Origin: an uncultured Aliarcobacter sp.
GTDB lineage: Bacteria; Campylobacterota; Campylobacteria; Campylobacterales; Arcobacteraceae
Length of the DNA: 12,301 nt
Assembly: GCA_947629065.1 (NCBI GenBank)
Contig: CANRCH010000043.1
Location: forward strand, 1 to 12,301
Reading direction: 5' to 3'
Position 1 is the first letter of the stretch. Each line of letters opens with the position of its first letter. A program made the translations under genes and the position numbers. This document shows, piece by piece, positions 1 to 8,170 of this stretch. The notes under the pieces are model-generated. The model was given only the letters and a program-made list of their open reading frames with translations, searched no databases and had not been told where the DNA came from.

Positions 1-736
1 GTCCATTTGATGCCACAATATATTTATCATTAAATATATCATAATCATCTCCTGATATATTTGTAACCATTCCACCTGCTTCACTTAAGATTAAAACTCC
101 AGCACTAACATCCCACGCTTTTAAATTCATCTCATAATAACCCTCATAAACACCTTTTGCAACCAAGCACAAATCAAGTGCAGCACTTCCAAGCCTTCTA
201 ATATCTTGACAATGTGGCAAAATATTTTTAAGTTTTTTTATAACATCATTTAAATCTTCGACATTTTCACCACTACTATATGGAAAACCACTTGCAAGAA
301 GTGCTTTTTGTAAATCATTTTGAGTGCTAACTTTTAGTTTTTTTCCATTTAAAAATGCACCTTTATTAACTTTAGCAAAATATAACTCATCTAAAATTGG
401 ATTATAAACAACAGCCATATATGGTTTTTTATCCTTGTAAACTCCAACAGAAATAGCCGTATGTGGCACACCATTTACGAAGTTTGTAGTTCCATCTATT
501 GGGTCAATTATTATTGAGTCTTTGAACTCTATTTTTGAGTTATTTGACTCTTCAGCTATTAAGTTAAACTCTTTAAAAGCTTTGCTAAACTCTTTTTTTA
601 GGTAGTTTTCAACAGCTACATCATATTTTGTAACTAAATCTTTTTTTGCTTTGAAATTTACATCTTTGTTTGAGTAGTAGCCTTTTTTTAAGATTTTTCC
701 AGCCTTTTTTATGATTTTTATCAGTTTTTTTTGCAT
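1..736 (-). CDS. suhB: Inositol monophosphatase family protein (SuhB-like), C-terminus cut by window edge
   Basis: Mg2+-dependent sugar/inositol phosphate phosphatase of the IMPase fold, cytoplasmic. The first 245 residues are visible; the frame runs off the left edge, and since the family is usually about 255-270 residues only a short C-terminal piece should be missing. Seen in sequence: AEES at 61-64 (metal-binding Glu), the signature DPIDGTTNFVNG at 78-89 with metal ligands Asp78 and Asp81, and the second signature WDVSAGVLILSEAGG at 208-222 with Asp209. The N-terminal KKDLVTKYDVAVE (31-43) is the usual family helix and loop. The ATG at 736 is preceded by AAAAAGGAAAAAT, a good ribosome binding site. 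It lies downstream of the groEL terminator, so it probably has its own promoter. Substrate cannot be fixed from sequence: inositol-1-phosphate, another sugar phosphate, or the ribosome-biogenesis role of E. coli SuhB are all possible. Family assignment is firm; the symbol is less so. Confidence 0.9.
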   Translation of the reverse strand, partial: MQKKLIKIIKKAGKILKKGYYSNKDVNFKAKKDLVTKYDVAVENYLKKEFSKAFKEFNLIAEESNNSKIEFKDSIIIDPIDGTTNFVNGVPHTAISVGVYKDKKPYMAVVYNPILDELYFAKVNKGAFLNGKKLKVSTQNDLQKALLASGFPYSSGENVEDLNDVIKKLKNILPHCQDIRRLGSAALDLCLVAKGVYEGYYEMNLKAWDVSAGVLILSEAGGMVTNISGDDYDIFNDKYIVASNG

Positions 737-816
737 ATTTTTCCTTTTTATTTTTGATTTCGGAACTGAGATTTTCTCACAGAGAGTTCTGAATAACAAT
801 ATTTTTCCCTATTATA
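737..816 (-). promoter_or_regulatory. Putative promoter and hairpin-bearing leader of the suhB-like gene
   Basis: Between the groEL terminator and the phosphatase start, the minus strand has a TATAAT at 811-816 (a second TATAAT lies at 826-831) with no good -35, as is common in Campylobacterota promoters. Initiation near 804 would give a leader of about 68 nt. That leader contains a perfect 5-bp hairpin, TGAGA/TCTCA with a 3-nt loop (767-779), flanked by GAAC/GTTC (763-766 and 786-789) that could extend it with a one-sided bulge. No U-tract follows, so it is not an intrinsic terminator. Promoter call is inference from the -10 element only. Confidence 0.35.
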
Positions 817-881
817 AAATATTTGATTATATCTAAGTGTTGATTAAAGAGTTTTTTGTAGTTTTTAGTTTAAATTTAAGC

Positions 882-917
882 AAAAAAAAAGAGAGTGAAT
901 ATTTTCACTCTCTTTTT
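882..917 (-). terminator. Intrinsic terminator of groES-groEL
   Basis: Read on the minus strand, a perfect 9-bp stem GAGAGTGAA/TTCACTCTC (904-912 with 891-899) closes a 4-nt loop. It is followed by an uninterrupted run of nine T (890 down to 882); flanking A/T bases extend the stem. It begins about 25-30 bases after the groEL stop codon. This is a textbook rho-independent terminator. It separates groEL from the downstream phosphatase gene. Confidence 0.92.
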
Positions 918-941
918 AAAATATTGTAAAACTATATAGTC

Positions 942-2582
<1,641 letters not shown>

Positions 2583-2620
2583 TTATTCTCTTTTTTATAT
2601 ATTATGTTTGTTTTTATTTA

Positions 2621-2878
2621 TTACATAATTCCCATTATGTTTTCTAGGTTTAAAATAAGGTAATCACGACCATCAAGCTTAATTTCACTTCCTCTATATT
2701 GTTCGAAAACAATTGTATCTCCAACTTTTACATCTTCAATTTTATTTCCAATTGCAACAACTTTAGCAGTTTGTGGTTTTTCTTTTGCATTATCTGGAAT
2801 AATAATTCCACTTGCCGTTTTATTCTCAACTTCAGTTCTTTCAACAAGAACTCTCTCTCCTAGTGGTTTAAAATTCAT
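2621..2878 (-). CDS. groES: Co-chaperonin GroES (Hsp10)
   Basis: Heptameric lid of the GroEL chamber. It has 85 residues, a standard short GroES without the C-terminal metal-binding extension of Helicobacter pylori HspA. Seen: the N-terminal [12 protein letters not shown] strand (3-14), the mobile loop around [16 protein letters not shown] (21-36) whose hydrophobic IIIP contacts GroEL, the [15 protein letters not shown] segment, and the C-terminal [13 protein letters not shown]. The ATG at 2878 has an AAAAGGA ribosome binding site (2885-2890 region). First gene of the groES-groEL operon, with a sigma-70-like promoter and CIRCE-like operator immediately upstream, so heat-induced derepression by HrcA is the expected control (inference). 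Confidence 0.98.
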   Translation of the reverse strand: MNFKPLGERVLVERTEVENKTASGIIIPDNAKEKPQTAKVVAIGNKIEDVKVGDTIVFEQYRGSEIKLDGRDYLILNLENIMGIM

Positions 2879-2923
2879 AAGATTTCCTTTTTATTATATT
2901 TATTTATTAAATTAACTTAAAAT

Positions 2924-2950
2924 TTAGCACTTGCTAGTTTTAAGTGCCAA
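2924..2950 (-). promoter_or_regulatory. CIRCE-like operator (HrcA binding site) of groES-groEL
   Basis: On the plus strand, TTAGCACTT - 9 nt - AAGTGCCAA, matching the CIRCE consensus TTAGCACTC-N9-GAGTGCTAA in arm spacing, with 8/9 and 7/9 arm matches. The innermost pair is changed symmetrically from C/G to T/A, so the dyad is kept; one outer position (C for T in the right arm) breaks it. It starts directly after the -10 hexamer and covers the expected transcription start, an ideal place for repression. Known: HrcA binds CIRCE at groESL and dnaK operons. No hrcA gene is in this window. Confidence 0.85.
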
Positions 2951-2979
2951 ATTATATACATTTTTTATTTTTTTGTCAA
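2951..2979 (-). promoter_or_regulatory. Sigma-70 promoter of groES-groEL
   Basis: Minus-strand TTGACA (2974-2979), 17-nt A-rich spacer, TATAAT (2951-2956): both hexamers match the consensus exactly at optimal spacing. Start of transcription is predicted near 2944, inside the CIRCE-like dyad, giving a leader of about 65 nt before the groES ATG. It lies in the gap after ispA, so the chaperonin genes can be transcribed independently of panD-ybaB-ispA. Confidence 0.88.
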
Positions 2980-3026
2980 TATTATTTTATCTAAATTGAG
3001 TCAAACTAACTAAAGCTTTATATTTC

Positions 3027-3890
3027 TTAACTATTATGTCTGTTTAAATAGATTAAAAGTAGCTCTTCAAGTGATTTTTTTAACTCATCATCAAATGAAT
3101 TTAAATTTTCTAAACATTTTTTAGACAAATTATCTGCACTTTTTTTAGCCTCTTCTAAACCCAAAAGATTTACAAAAGAGTTTTTATTTTCATCATTTTG
3201 TGTTGTTTTTCCTGCTTCTTCACTACTTTTTACTTCATCAATAATATCATCTTGAATTTGAAACAGTAATCCAATATCAAGCCCAAAACTATATAGTTTC
3301 TCTTTTGTTTCATCATCTAATTCAACAATAGTTGCACCCATTACTAGGCTTGTTGCTATTAGTTTTGCTGTTTTATGAAGATGTAGGAACTCTAGTTTAG
3401 GAAGTTCAAGTTTTTGATTTTCAAAATAGCAATCAATTGCTTGTCCAATAATCATACCATCAAGTCCACCATCACTTGATAGAAGTTTAATTAACTCTAT
3501 TTTTATATCATTATGTAAAGGACTTGAAGCAATTAAATTAAAACTTTGTGTATTTAATGCATCTCCAACTAAAATAGCTGTAACTTCATCATATTTTTTA
3601 TGTAAAGTTGTAAATCCTCTTCTTAAATCTGCGTTATCCATACTAGGCAAATCATCGTGAATTAGTGAATATGTGTGTAGAAACTCAATTGCAAGTGCAA
3701 CAAAATATGCGTTTTGTAGTAGAAGTCTATTTTTTGCATTTACTACACTCAAAAGTAGCATTGGACGAAATCTTTTTCCACCAGCTTTTAACATATCTTG
3801 TAAAGCATCTTCAAAATATGGGTGAAAAGAGTTGCTTTTTGGAAGATTATTTAATAAAAACTCTTCAAAGTTTTTCAGTAATTCATTCAT
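3027..3890 (-). CDS. ispA: Polyprenyl diphosphate synthase, farnesyl-diphosphate synthase type (IspA)
   Basis: Condenses isopentenyl diphosphate with allylic diphosphates to make farnesyl diphosphate for quinone side chains and undecaprenyl-phosphate; cytosolic. It has 287 residues, typical for bacterial IspA. Seen: GGKRFRP at 37-43 (IPP binding), first Asp-rich motif DDLPSMD at 79-85 with the two-residue insertion of bacterial FPP synthases and RRG at 90-92, and second Asp-rich motif DDIID at 214-218 preceded by FQIQ. Tyr74, just before the first motif (HTYSLIHDD), fits a short-chain (C15) product as in E. coli IspA. A C20 product cannot be excluded. The stop codon of ybaB (TAG) is followed immediately by this ATG, so translation is probably coupled. 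Family certain, chain length inferred. Confidence 0.93.
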   Translation of the reverse strand: MNELLKNFEEFLLNNLPKSNSFHPYFEDALQDMLKAGGKRFRPMLLLSVVNAKNRLLLQNAYFVALAIEFLHTYSLIHDDLPSMDNADLRRGFTTLHKKYDEVTAILVGDALNTQSFNLIASSPLHNDIKIELIKLLSSDGGLDGMIIGQAIDCYFENQKLELPKLEFLHLHKTAKLIATSLVMGATIVELDDETKEKLYSFGLDIGLLFQIQDDIIDEVKSSEEAGKTTQNDENKNSFVNLLGLEEAKKSADNLSKKCLENLNSFDDELKKSLEELLLIYLNRHNS

Positions 3891-4220
3891 CTATTTTTGC
3901 CCAAATTTCCCAAAATCACCAAGATTTCCCATTAAATTCATAGCCATTCTTTTTTTATTCTCTTCACTTTGTTTTATAATATCATTCATACAAGAGATTA
4001 AAAGTATTTGTAATGAGTCTTTATCTTCAAGAAGTGAGTCATCAATTTTTAAATCAACAACTTCAGAATTACCATTGATTGAAATTTCAACCATTCCACC
4101 ACCAGCTTTTGCTGTAAAAAGGTTTTGAGCACTTTTTTCTTGTTGCTCTTTAGCCATATCTTGGAATTTATTTATCATATCCCCAAGGTTTAAGTTTTTT
4201 AAATCAATACCATCAAACAT
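3891..4220 (-). CDS. ybaB: YbaB/EbfC family nucleoid-associated protein
   Basis: Small DNA-binding protein of the YbaB/EbfC family (homodimeric, 'tweezer' shape), 109 residues, usual length. Seen: an N-terminal helix [18 protein letters not shown] (14-31), the core [22 protein letters not shown] (39-60) with the family Gly-rich turn and beta strands, then helical [21 protein letters not shown], and a Gly/Phe-containing tail. The start at 4220 is set by a perfect AGGAGG (4226-4231) five bases upstream, lying inside the end of panD; the first 8 bases overlap panD. The ispA gene starts immediately after its stop. In many bacteria this family sits by dnaX-recR, so here the company is different. 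The role in nucleoid organisation or gene control is known for the family; the target here is unknown. Confidence 0.92.
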   Translation of the reverse strand: MFDGIDLKNLNLGDMINKFQDMAKEQQEKSAQNLFTAKAGGGMVEISINGNSEVVDLKIDDSLLEDKDSLQILLISCMNDIIKQSEENKKRMAMNLMGNLGDFGKFGQK

Positions 4221-4596
4221 AGTTACCTCCTACAAGTTCATTTACAATTTCAGATATATTATTTTTTTCATCAACTAAAACAACTGTTGGTTTATAGTTT
4301 TTTAACTCTTCTTCACTATATGAGGCATATGCAATTACAATAATTTTGTCCCCAATAGCAACTTTTCTGGCAGCTGCTCCATTTAGACACATATCTTTTT
4401 TCCCAAACTCACCTTTAATTACATAAGTTTGAAATCTTTCTCCATTATTTATATTTACAATATCAACTTTTTGCCCAACTCTCAAATTTGAAGCAATCAT
4501 AAGCTCTTCATCAATAGTAATTGACCCAACATAATTCAAATTTGCATCACTTACTGTTGCTCTATGAATTTTGCTGTATAACATTTCAAAAGTCAT
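4213..4596 (-). CDS. panD: Aspartate 1-decarboxylase (PanD proenzyme)
   Basis: Pyruvoyl-dependent enzyme that makes beta-alanine from L-aspartate for pantothenate/CoA synthesis; cytosolic tetramer. It has 127 residues, standard length. Seen: the self-processing site YVGS with Gly24-Ser25 exactly at the family position, Lys9 and His11 in SKIHRATV, Arg54 and Thr57-Tyr58 corresponding to the catalytic and processing residues of E. coli PanD, and the conserved LNGAAARK near 72-79. Start: the ATG at 4596 has AAAGGA upstream and places the cleavage site at 24/25. A second ATG (codon 5) would shift it and is less likely. First gene of panD-ybaB-ispA, with a TATAAT at 4628-4633 about 30 bases upstream. 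Maturation may need a PanM/PanZ-like factor in some bacteria; none is seen here. Confidence 0.97.
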   Translation of the reverse strand: MTFEMLYSKIHRATVSDANLNYVGSITIDEELMIASNLRVGQKVDIVNINNGERFQTYVIKGEFGKKDMCLNGAAARKVAIGDKIIVIAYASYSEEELKNYKPTVVLVDEKNNISEIVNELVGGNYV

Positions 4597-4674
4597 ATAT
4601 AAATTCCTTTATTAATTTTTCAAAGCTATTATACTATACTAATTTATTATAAAACTAAATTAAAAGGAAAGCTT
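4597..4674. promoter_or_regulatory. Divergent promoter region panD / peptidyl-prolyl isomerase
   Basis: A 78-base AT-rich gap between two divergently transcribed genes must serve both. For panD (minus), a TATAAT at 4628-4633 would start transcription near 4621, with no clear -35. For the isomerase (plus), candidate -10 elements are TATACT at 4635-4640 and TATTAT at 4645-4650, also without a good -35. The isomerase ribosome binding site AAAAGGA is at 4662-4668. The two promoters would overlap and may compete. The precise elements are weak inference. Confidence 0.4.
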
Positions 4675-5223
4675 ATGAAGAAGATTTTGGCTATTCTTTT
4701 TTCTTTTGCACTTTTTGTATTTGCAAATGAAAATATAGAGAAAAATCCAGTTGCAGTTTTTGACACAAATATGGGTGTTATTAAAGTTGAGTTACAACCA
4801 AAAATGGCTCCAAAAGCTGTTGAAAACTTTGTTACTCACTCAAAAAATGGATACTATGATGGACTTATCTTTCATAGAGTTATAAAAGAGTTTATGATTC
4901 AAGGTGGAGATCCAACAGGAACAGGTGCTGGAGGTGAGTCTATTTGGGGTGAAAATTTCGAAGATGAGTTTGCACCAAATGCAGTATTTGATAAAGCTGG
5001 AATTTTAGCTATGGCAAATAGAGGTAAAAATACAAATGGAAGTCAATTTTTTATTACAACTGTTCCTACATATTGGTTAAATGGAAATCACACTATTTTT
5101 GGATATGTAATTGATGGAATGAAAATTGTAAAAGATATTGAAGCTGTAAAAACAACAGGAAGATATGGTGGGGATAAACCTATAAATGATGTTATCGTAA
5201 ACAAAATAACAATTGAAGAGTAA
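4675..5223 (+). CDS. Exported cyclophilin-type peptidyl-prolyl cis-trans isomerase
   Basis: Catalyses cis-trans isomerisation of prolyl bonds during folding, here probably in the periplasm. It has 182 residues: an N-terminal signal peptide (MKK followed by a hydrophobic core to about residue 17, likely cleavage after VFA) and one cyclophilin domain (about 25-180). Seen: FHRVI at 67-71 with catalytic Arg68, [12 protein letters not shown] at 73-84, [16 protein letters not shown] at 113-128, and [10 protein letters not shown] at 134-143. Trp134 aligns with the cyclosporin-binding Trp of eukaryotic cyclophilin A, which many bacterial cyclophilins lack. It is the only plus-strand gene of the window. 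ATG chosen from AAAAGGA seven bases upstream and the clear signal peptide. No lipobox cysteine is present, so a soluble periplasmic protein is expected. Assignment to PpiA or another named subgroup is not safe. Confidence 0.95.
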   Translation: MKKILAILFSFALFVFANENIEKNPVAVFDTNMGVIKVELQPKMAPKAVENFVTHSKNGYYDGLIFHRVIKEFMIQGGDPTGTGAGGESIWGENFEDEFAPNAVFDKAGILAMANRGKNTNGSQFFITTVPTYWLNGNHTIFGYVIDGMKIVKDIEAVKTTGRYGGDKPINDVIVNKITIEE

Positions 5224-5241
5224 ATACTCTTCAATACTTTT
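5212..5241 (+). terminator. Probable terminator hairpin overlapping the isomerase stop codon
   Basis: A perfect inverted repeat, ATTGAAGAG (5212-5220) and CTCTTCAAT (5227-5235), extendable through TA/TA, includes the last codons and the TAA stop of the isomerase gene and is followed by ACTTTT. The U-tract is short, so strength is uncertain. The repeat lies between convergent genes, and the other strand also carries T-rich sequence after the stem (TTGTTATTTTG), so it might stop transcription from both sides. Confidence 0.6.
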
Positions 5242-5254
5242 AAAAATCTGATTT

Positions 5255-6442
5255 CTAATTAAAAATCTTTTGAATTAAATTTGTATCAACATTTGCAATA
5301 ACTTGTCTTTCAAGTTCTTCAAGTTTTGAAGTTTCATTTTTAGCTCGTTCTTTCCAATACTCAAGTTTTTGTTTTAATACTTCATCTTCAATTTTATTGT
5401 TTGAATTCTTTTCTAAATTCACAAGATCTCTTTCTAATGCTTCAATCTCTTCTTGTAACTCTTTATTTGTTTTACTTAATTCTAAAATAAGTTTTTGATA
5501 AGAGTTTGTTTTATCATCTTCTTGTTTGTTTTTTGCTCTTTTTCTAAAAAGTGAAATCTCAACTTCAAGATCTTTGATTATTAGCTCTTTTTCAATCATC
5601 TTCTCTTTATTTTTTTTAAGCATCTCACTTTTATCTTTTATAAGTGCTAATTGCATCTGTCTTTTTTGTTCTAACTCTTTTGTAATATCTTTTAAAACAG
5701 CAATTACGCCTAAAAAATTGCCTTTTTCATCAAAATCAGAGATTATATTTGCTTCAACATGAAAAAAACTTCCATTTTTTTTGTTTATTTTAAATCTTCC
5801 ACTCCAAGATTTATTCTCTTTTAAAGTTTTTTCTATTTCAATAAAAAGCTTTTCATCATCAAAAATAATAGCTTGTAAATCTTTTGATAGAAGTTCTTCT
5901 TCTTTGAAATTTGTTATTTCTAAAAAAAGAGTGTTTATATAGTTGATTTTAAAATCTTTATTGGCTTTTAGTAAAATATTATTTGAGTCTAAAATCTCTT
6001 TAAATTTAAGCAGTTCAACTCTTTGTTGATTTAATAAAAATTCATTATGAAGTCTATTTACAATCTCTTCAATATAAGATATTAGTTTTTTTATATCTAT
6101 TGGCTTTACTACATAATCTTCAGCTCTTACTTTAATTGCATCAATTAAAAACTCACTATCAGAGTATGCAGTTGCAAAAATTACTGGAACATTGTCTTTT
6201 ATTGATCTTATTTTTTTAACCATATCTAAACCATTTAAAAGTGGCATATTTATATCTGTTAAAATAATATCAATACTATCTTTATTCTCTAAATATGTTC
6301 TAAGTCCCTCTTTTCCATCACTTGCAACAAAAACTTTTTTGAAAAAATTTGATAAAATTGAAGATAATTCAGTTCTAATAACATCATCATCTTCAACATA
6401 TAAAAGTGTAAATTTTTCTAAAAGCTCCTTGTTTATATTCAT
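5255..6442 (-). CDS. Response regulator: REC domain, PAS domain and long C-terminal coiled coil
   Basis: 395 residues. The receiver domain (about 10-128) has all key residues: acidic pocket Glu17-Asp18-Asp19, phospho-acceptor Asp63 in LTDINMP, Thr91 in FATAYS, Lys113 in VVKPID. A linker helix leads to a PAS domain (about 148-257; INYINTLFLEITNFKEEELL and the closing GVIAVLKDITKE). Residues about 257-385 are charged heptad-like helix rich in Glu, Lys and Leu, predicted to be a long coiled coil. There is no histidine kinase, GGDEF/EAL, HD or DNA-binding output domain, so the coiled coil is presumably a dimerisation or docking segment. The start lies one base after the cheW stop, implying co-translation and a link to a chemosensory array or to signalling near it. 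It is not a CheV (which fuses CheW and REC), but the gene pair has the same parts. Partner kinase unknown. Confidence 0.88.
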   Translation of the reverse strand: MNINKELLEKFTLLYVEDDDVIRTELSSILSNFFKKVFVASDGKEGLRTYLENKDSIDIILTDINMPLLNGLDMVKKIRSIKDNVPVIFATAYSDSEFLIDAIKVRAEDYVVKPIDIKKLISYIEEIVNRLHNEFLLNQQRVELLKFKEILDSNNILLKANKDFKINYINTLFLEITNFKEEELLSKDLQAIIFDDEKLFIEIEKTLKENKSWSGRFKINKKNGSFFHVEANIISDFDEKGNFLGVIAVLKDITKELEQKRQMQLALIKDKSEMLKKNKEKMIEKELIIKDLEVEISLFRKRAKNKQEDDKTNSYQKLILELSKTNKELQEEIEALERDLVNLEKNSNNKIEDEVLKQKLEYWKERAKNETSKLEELERQVIANVDTNLIQKIFN

Positions 6443-6443
6443 A

Positions 6444-6923
6444 TTAATCTTCTAATTCACTCTTTGCAACAACTTTTTCAATATCCATAATTACAAGCAT
6501 TTGATTATTTTCTAATCTAATGTAACCTTTTAGATATTTTGAAGGAATTCCAGAACCCATTTCTGAAACTTGTGCTAAATAGCTAGTATCAAGTCTTTGA
6601 ACATCATCAACTTTATCTACAACAATTCCAATCATTCTTTTATCATCAGTTATAACTGTAATAATCGTTGTATTTTCATCATAAACAATTTCACCTGTAT
6701 TAAATTTAATTCTAATATCTAAAATTGGAACAACTTCACCTCTTGAGTTAATAAGACCTTTTACCCATGCATCTGTGTTTGGAAGAGTTGTGATATTATC
6801 AGGATATGTTAGAATCTCTTTAATTTTAGGTAGCTCAATTGCATATCTCATTTTTCCTAGTTCAAATGTCATATACTCTAAAGTATTTGCTGAATTTTGT
6901 ACTTTGTCTTCGTTATTTTCCAT
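6444..6923 (-). CDS. cheW: CheW-like chemotaxis scaffold protein
   Basis: Adaptor that couples chemoreceptors to the kinase CheA at the inner membrane. It has 159 residues, a single CheW domain (about 15-155) and an acidic 14-residue N-terminal tail. Seen: FELGKMRYAIELPKIKEIL (20-38), the signature GLINSRGEVVPILDIRIKF (56-74), IGIVVDKVDDV (98-108) and the C-terminal LVIMDIEKVV. No receiver domain follows in the same frame; a separate REC-PAS regulator begins one base after its stop. It is separated from xseA by 53 bases of AT-rich sequence that may hold a promoter, though no clear -35/-10 pair is visible. The ribosome binding site is AAAAAAGGG. CheA and receptors are not in the window, so whether this is the main CheW or a paralogue cannot be told. 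Confidence 0.93.
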   Translation of the reverse strand: MENNEDKVQNSANTLEYMTFELGKMRYAIELPKIKEILTYPDNITTLPNTDAWVKGLINSRGEVVPILDIRIKFNTGEIVYDENTTIITVITDDKRMIGIVVDKVDDVQRLDTSYLAQVSEMGSGIPSKYLKGYIRLENNQMLVIMDIEKVVAKSELED

Positions 6924-6976
6924 TTAAAACCCTTTTTTATAATTACAATAATTGCTCTATTTTATCTATTCTATAC

Positions 6977-8170
6977 TTAAAATATATTTTCTTTATTAAT
7001 CTTTTCAACCCTACAAAAAGCTACTGTTTTTGCCGTTTGAAGCTCAATTAAGTCTTGCTCTTTTAAATCTTCAAGATTTACTATTTTACTATTTTTTGAT
7101 AGTTGTACAAATCCATCTTTTTGTCTATTTTGCGGATTATTTAAAATATAGTTTGATTTTAAACTATTTAAACTATTTTCATAAATTTGAAATTTTTGAA
7201 ACATAGTTGAGTGAAATGATGATTTTAAAAGTTTGATTTGAGAAGCAATTGCTTCTATTTTTGAAGGGATTGAGTTTTGCTCAAAAAGTGATTTTAGGTT
7301 TTTTAACTCTAAAGCTTTTTTATCTAAAATAATTTTTAATCTATCTTCAAAAGTATAAATAAAACTATCAACTAGCATTAAATTTTCATTTCTATCAGGT
7401 AAGGCAATCTCTATTGCATTTGATGGAGTTGAAGCTCTTATGTCTGCTACAAAGTCGCTTATTAATATATCACTTTCGTGTCCAACGGCTGAGATAATTG
7501 GTGTTTTTGCTTCAAAAATTGCATCTGCTACAACTTCACTATTAAATGCCCATAAGTCTTCAATACTTCCCCCACCTCGTCCTACAATCATAATATCGCA
7601 GTTTAAAGAGTCTGCAAATTTTATACTTCTTCCAATATCAAACTCTGCTTCATTTCCTTGAACCAATGTTGGAACTAAGATTAATTCACATAAATTCCAT
7701 CTAAAACTAGCAACTTTTTTCATATCTTCAATTGCAGCTCCCGTTGGGCTTGTAACAATTGCTATTTTTTTTGGATATTTAGGAAGAGTTTTTTTTATAT
7801 TTTGTTCAAAATAACCTTTTGCGTAAAGTTTTGTTTTTAGCTGTTCAAATGCTAAGGCTAAACTTCCAATCCCGCTTGGCTCTATTTTTGAACAAAGAAG
7901 CTGATAGTTTCCTCTTGGTGCATAAACTGTAATATTCCCAGAAATAACAACTTTTTGATTGTTTTCTAGTTGAAATTTCAAAAATCTTGCATTTCCTTTA
8001 AACATAACACAAGAAAGTGTTGAGTTCTCATCTTTTATTGAAAAATATATATGTCCAGAACTATGTGTGACTAAATTTGAAATCTCTCCTTCAACATAAA
8101 CTTGCATAAAAGTTGTTTCAAGAAGAGATTTTATTTGATTATTTAAAAAGCTTACGCTAATTGGATTCAT
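6977..8170 (-). CDS. xseA: Exodeoxyribonuclease VII large subunit (XseA)
   Basis: Catalytic subunit of exonuclease VII, which degrades single-stranded DNA in both directions during repair. It has 397 residues, shorter than E. coli XseA (about 456) but normal for Campylobacterota. Seen: an N-terminal OB-fold (about 1-100) with VEGEISNL and GHIYFSIKD; the catalytic domain with IVTSPTGAAIEDM (138-150), IVGRGGGSIEDLWAFN (195-210), AVGHESD (228-234) and ADIRASTPSNAIE (242-254); then a helical region (about 265-330) and a basic C-terminal part. The start codon directly follows the ubiE stop TAG. The small subunit XseB is not adjacent: the 82-residue protein upstream of ubiE has a membrane helix and is not a convincing XseB. 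XseB should be elsewhere in the genome. Confidence 0.96.
   Translation of the reverse strand: MNPISVSFLNNQIKSLLETTFMQVYVEGEISNLVTHSSGHIYFSIKDENSTLSCVMFKGNARFLKFQLENNQKVVISGNITVYAPRGNYQLLCSKIEPSGIGSLALAFEQLKTKLYAKGYFEQNIKKTLPKYPKKIAIVTSPTGAAIEDMKKVASFRWNLCELILVPTLVQGNEAEFDIGRSIKFADSLNCDIMIVGRGGGSIEDLWAFNSEVVADAIFEAKTPIISAVGHESDILISDFVADIRASTPSNAIEIALPDRNENLMLVDSFIYTFEDRLKIILDKKALELKNLKSLFEQNSIPSKIEAIASQIKLLKSSFHSTMFQKFQIYENSLNSLKSNYILNNPQNRQKDGFVQLSKNSKIVNLEDLKEQDLIELQTAKTVAFCRVEKINKENIF

Noticed and set aside
3000..3026. Terminator after ispA
   Set aside because: Only an AAAGCTTT palindrome is present, with no stable stem followed by T-run, so read-through from ispA toward groES cannot be excluded.
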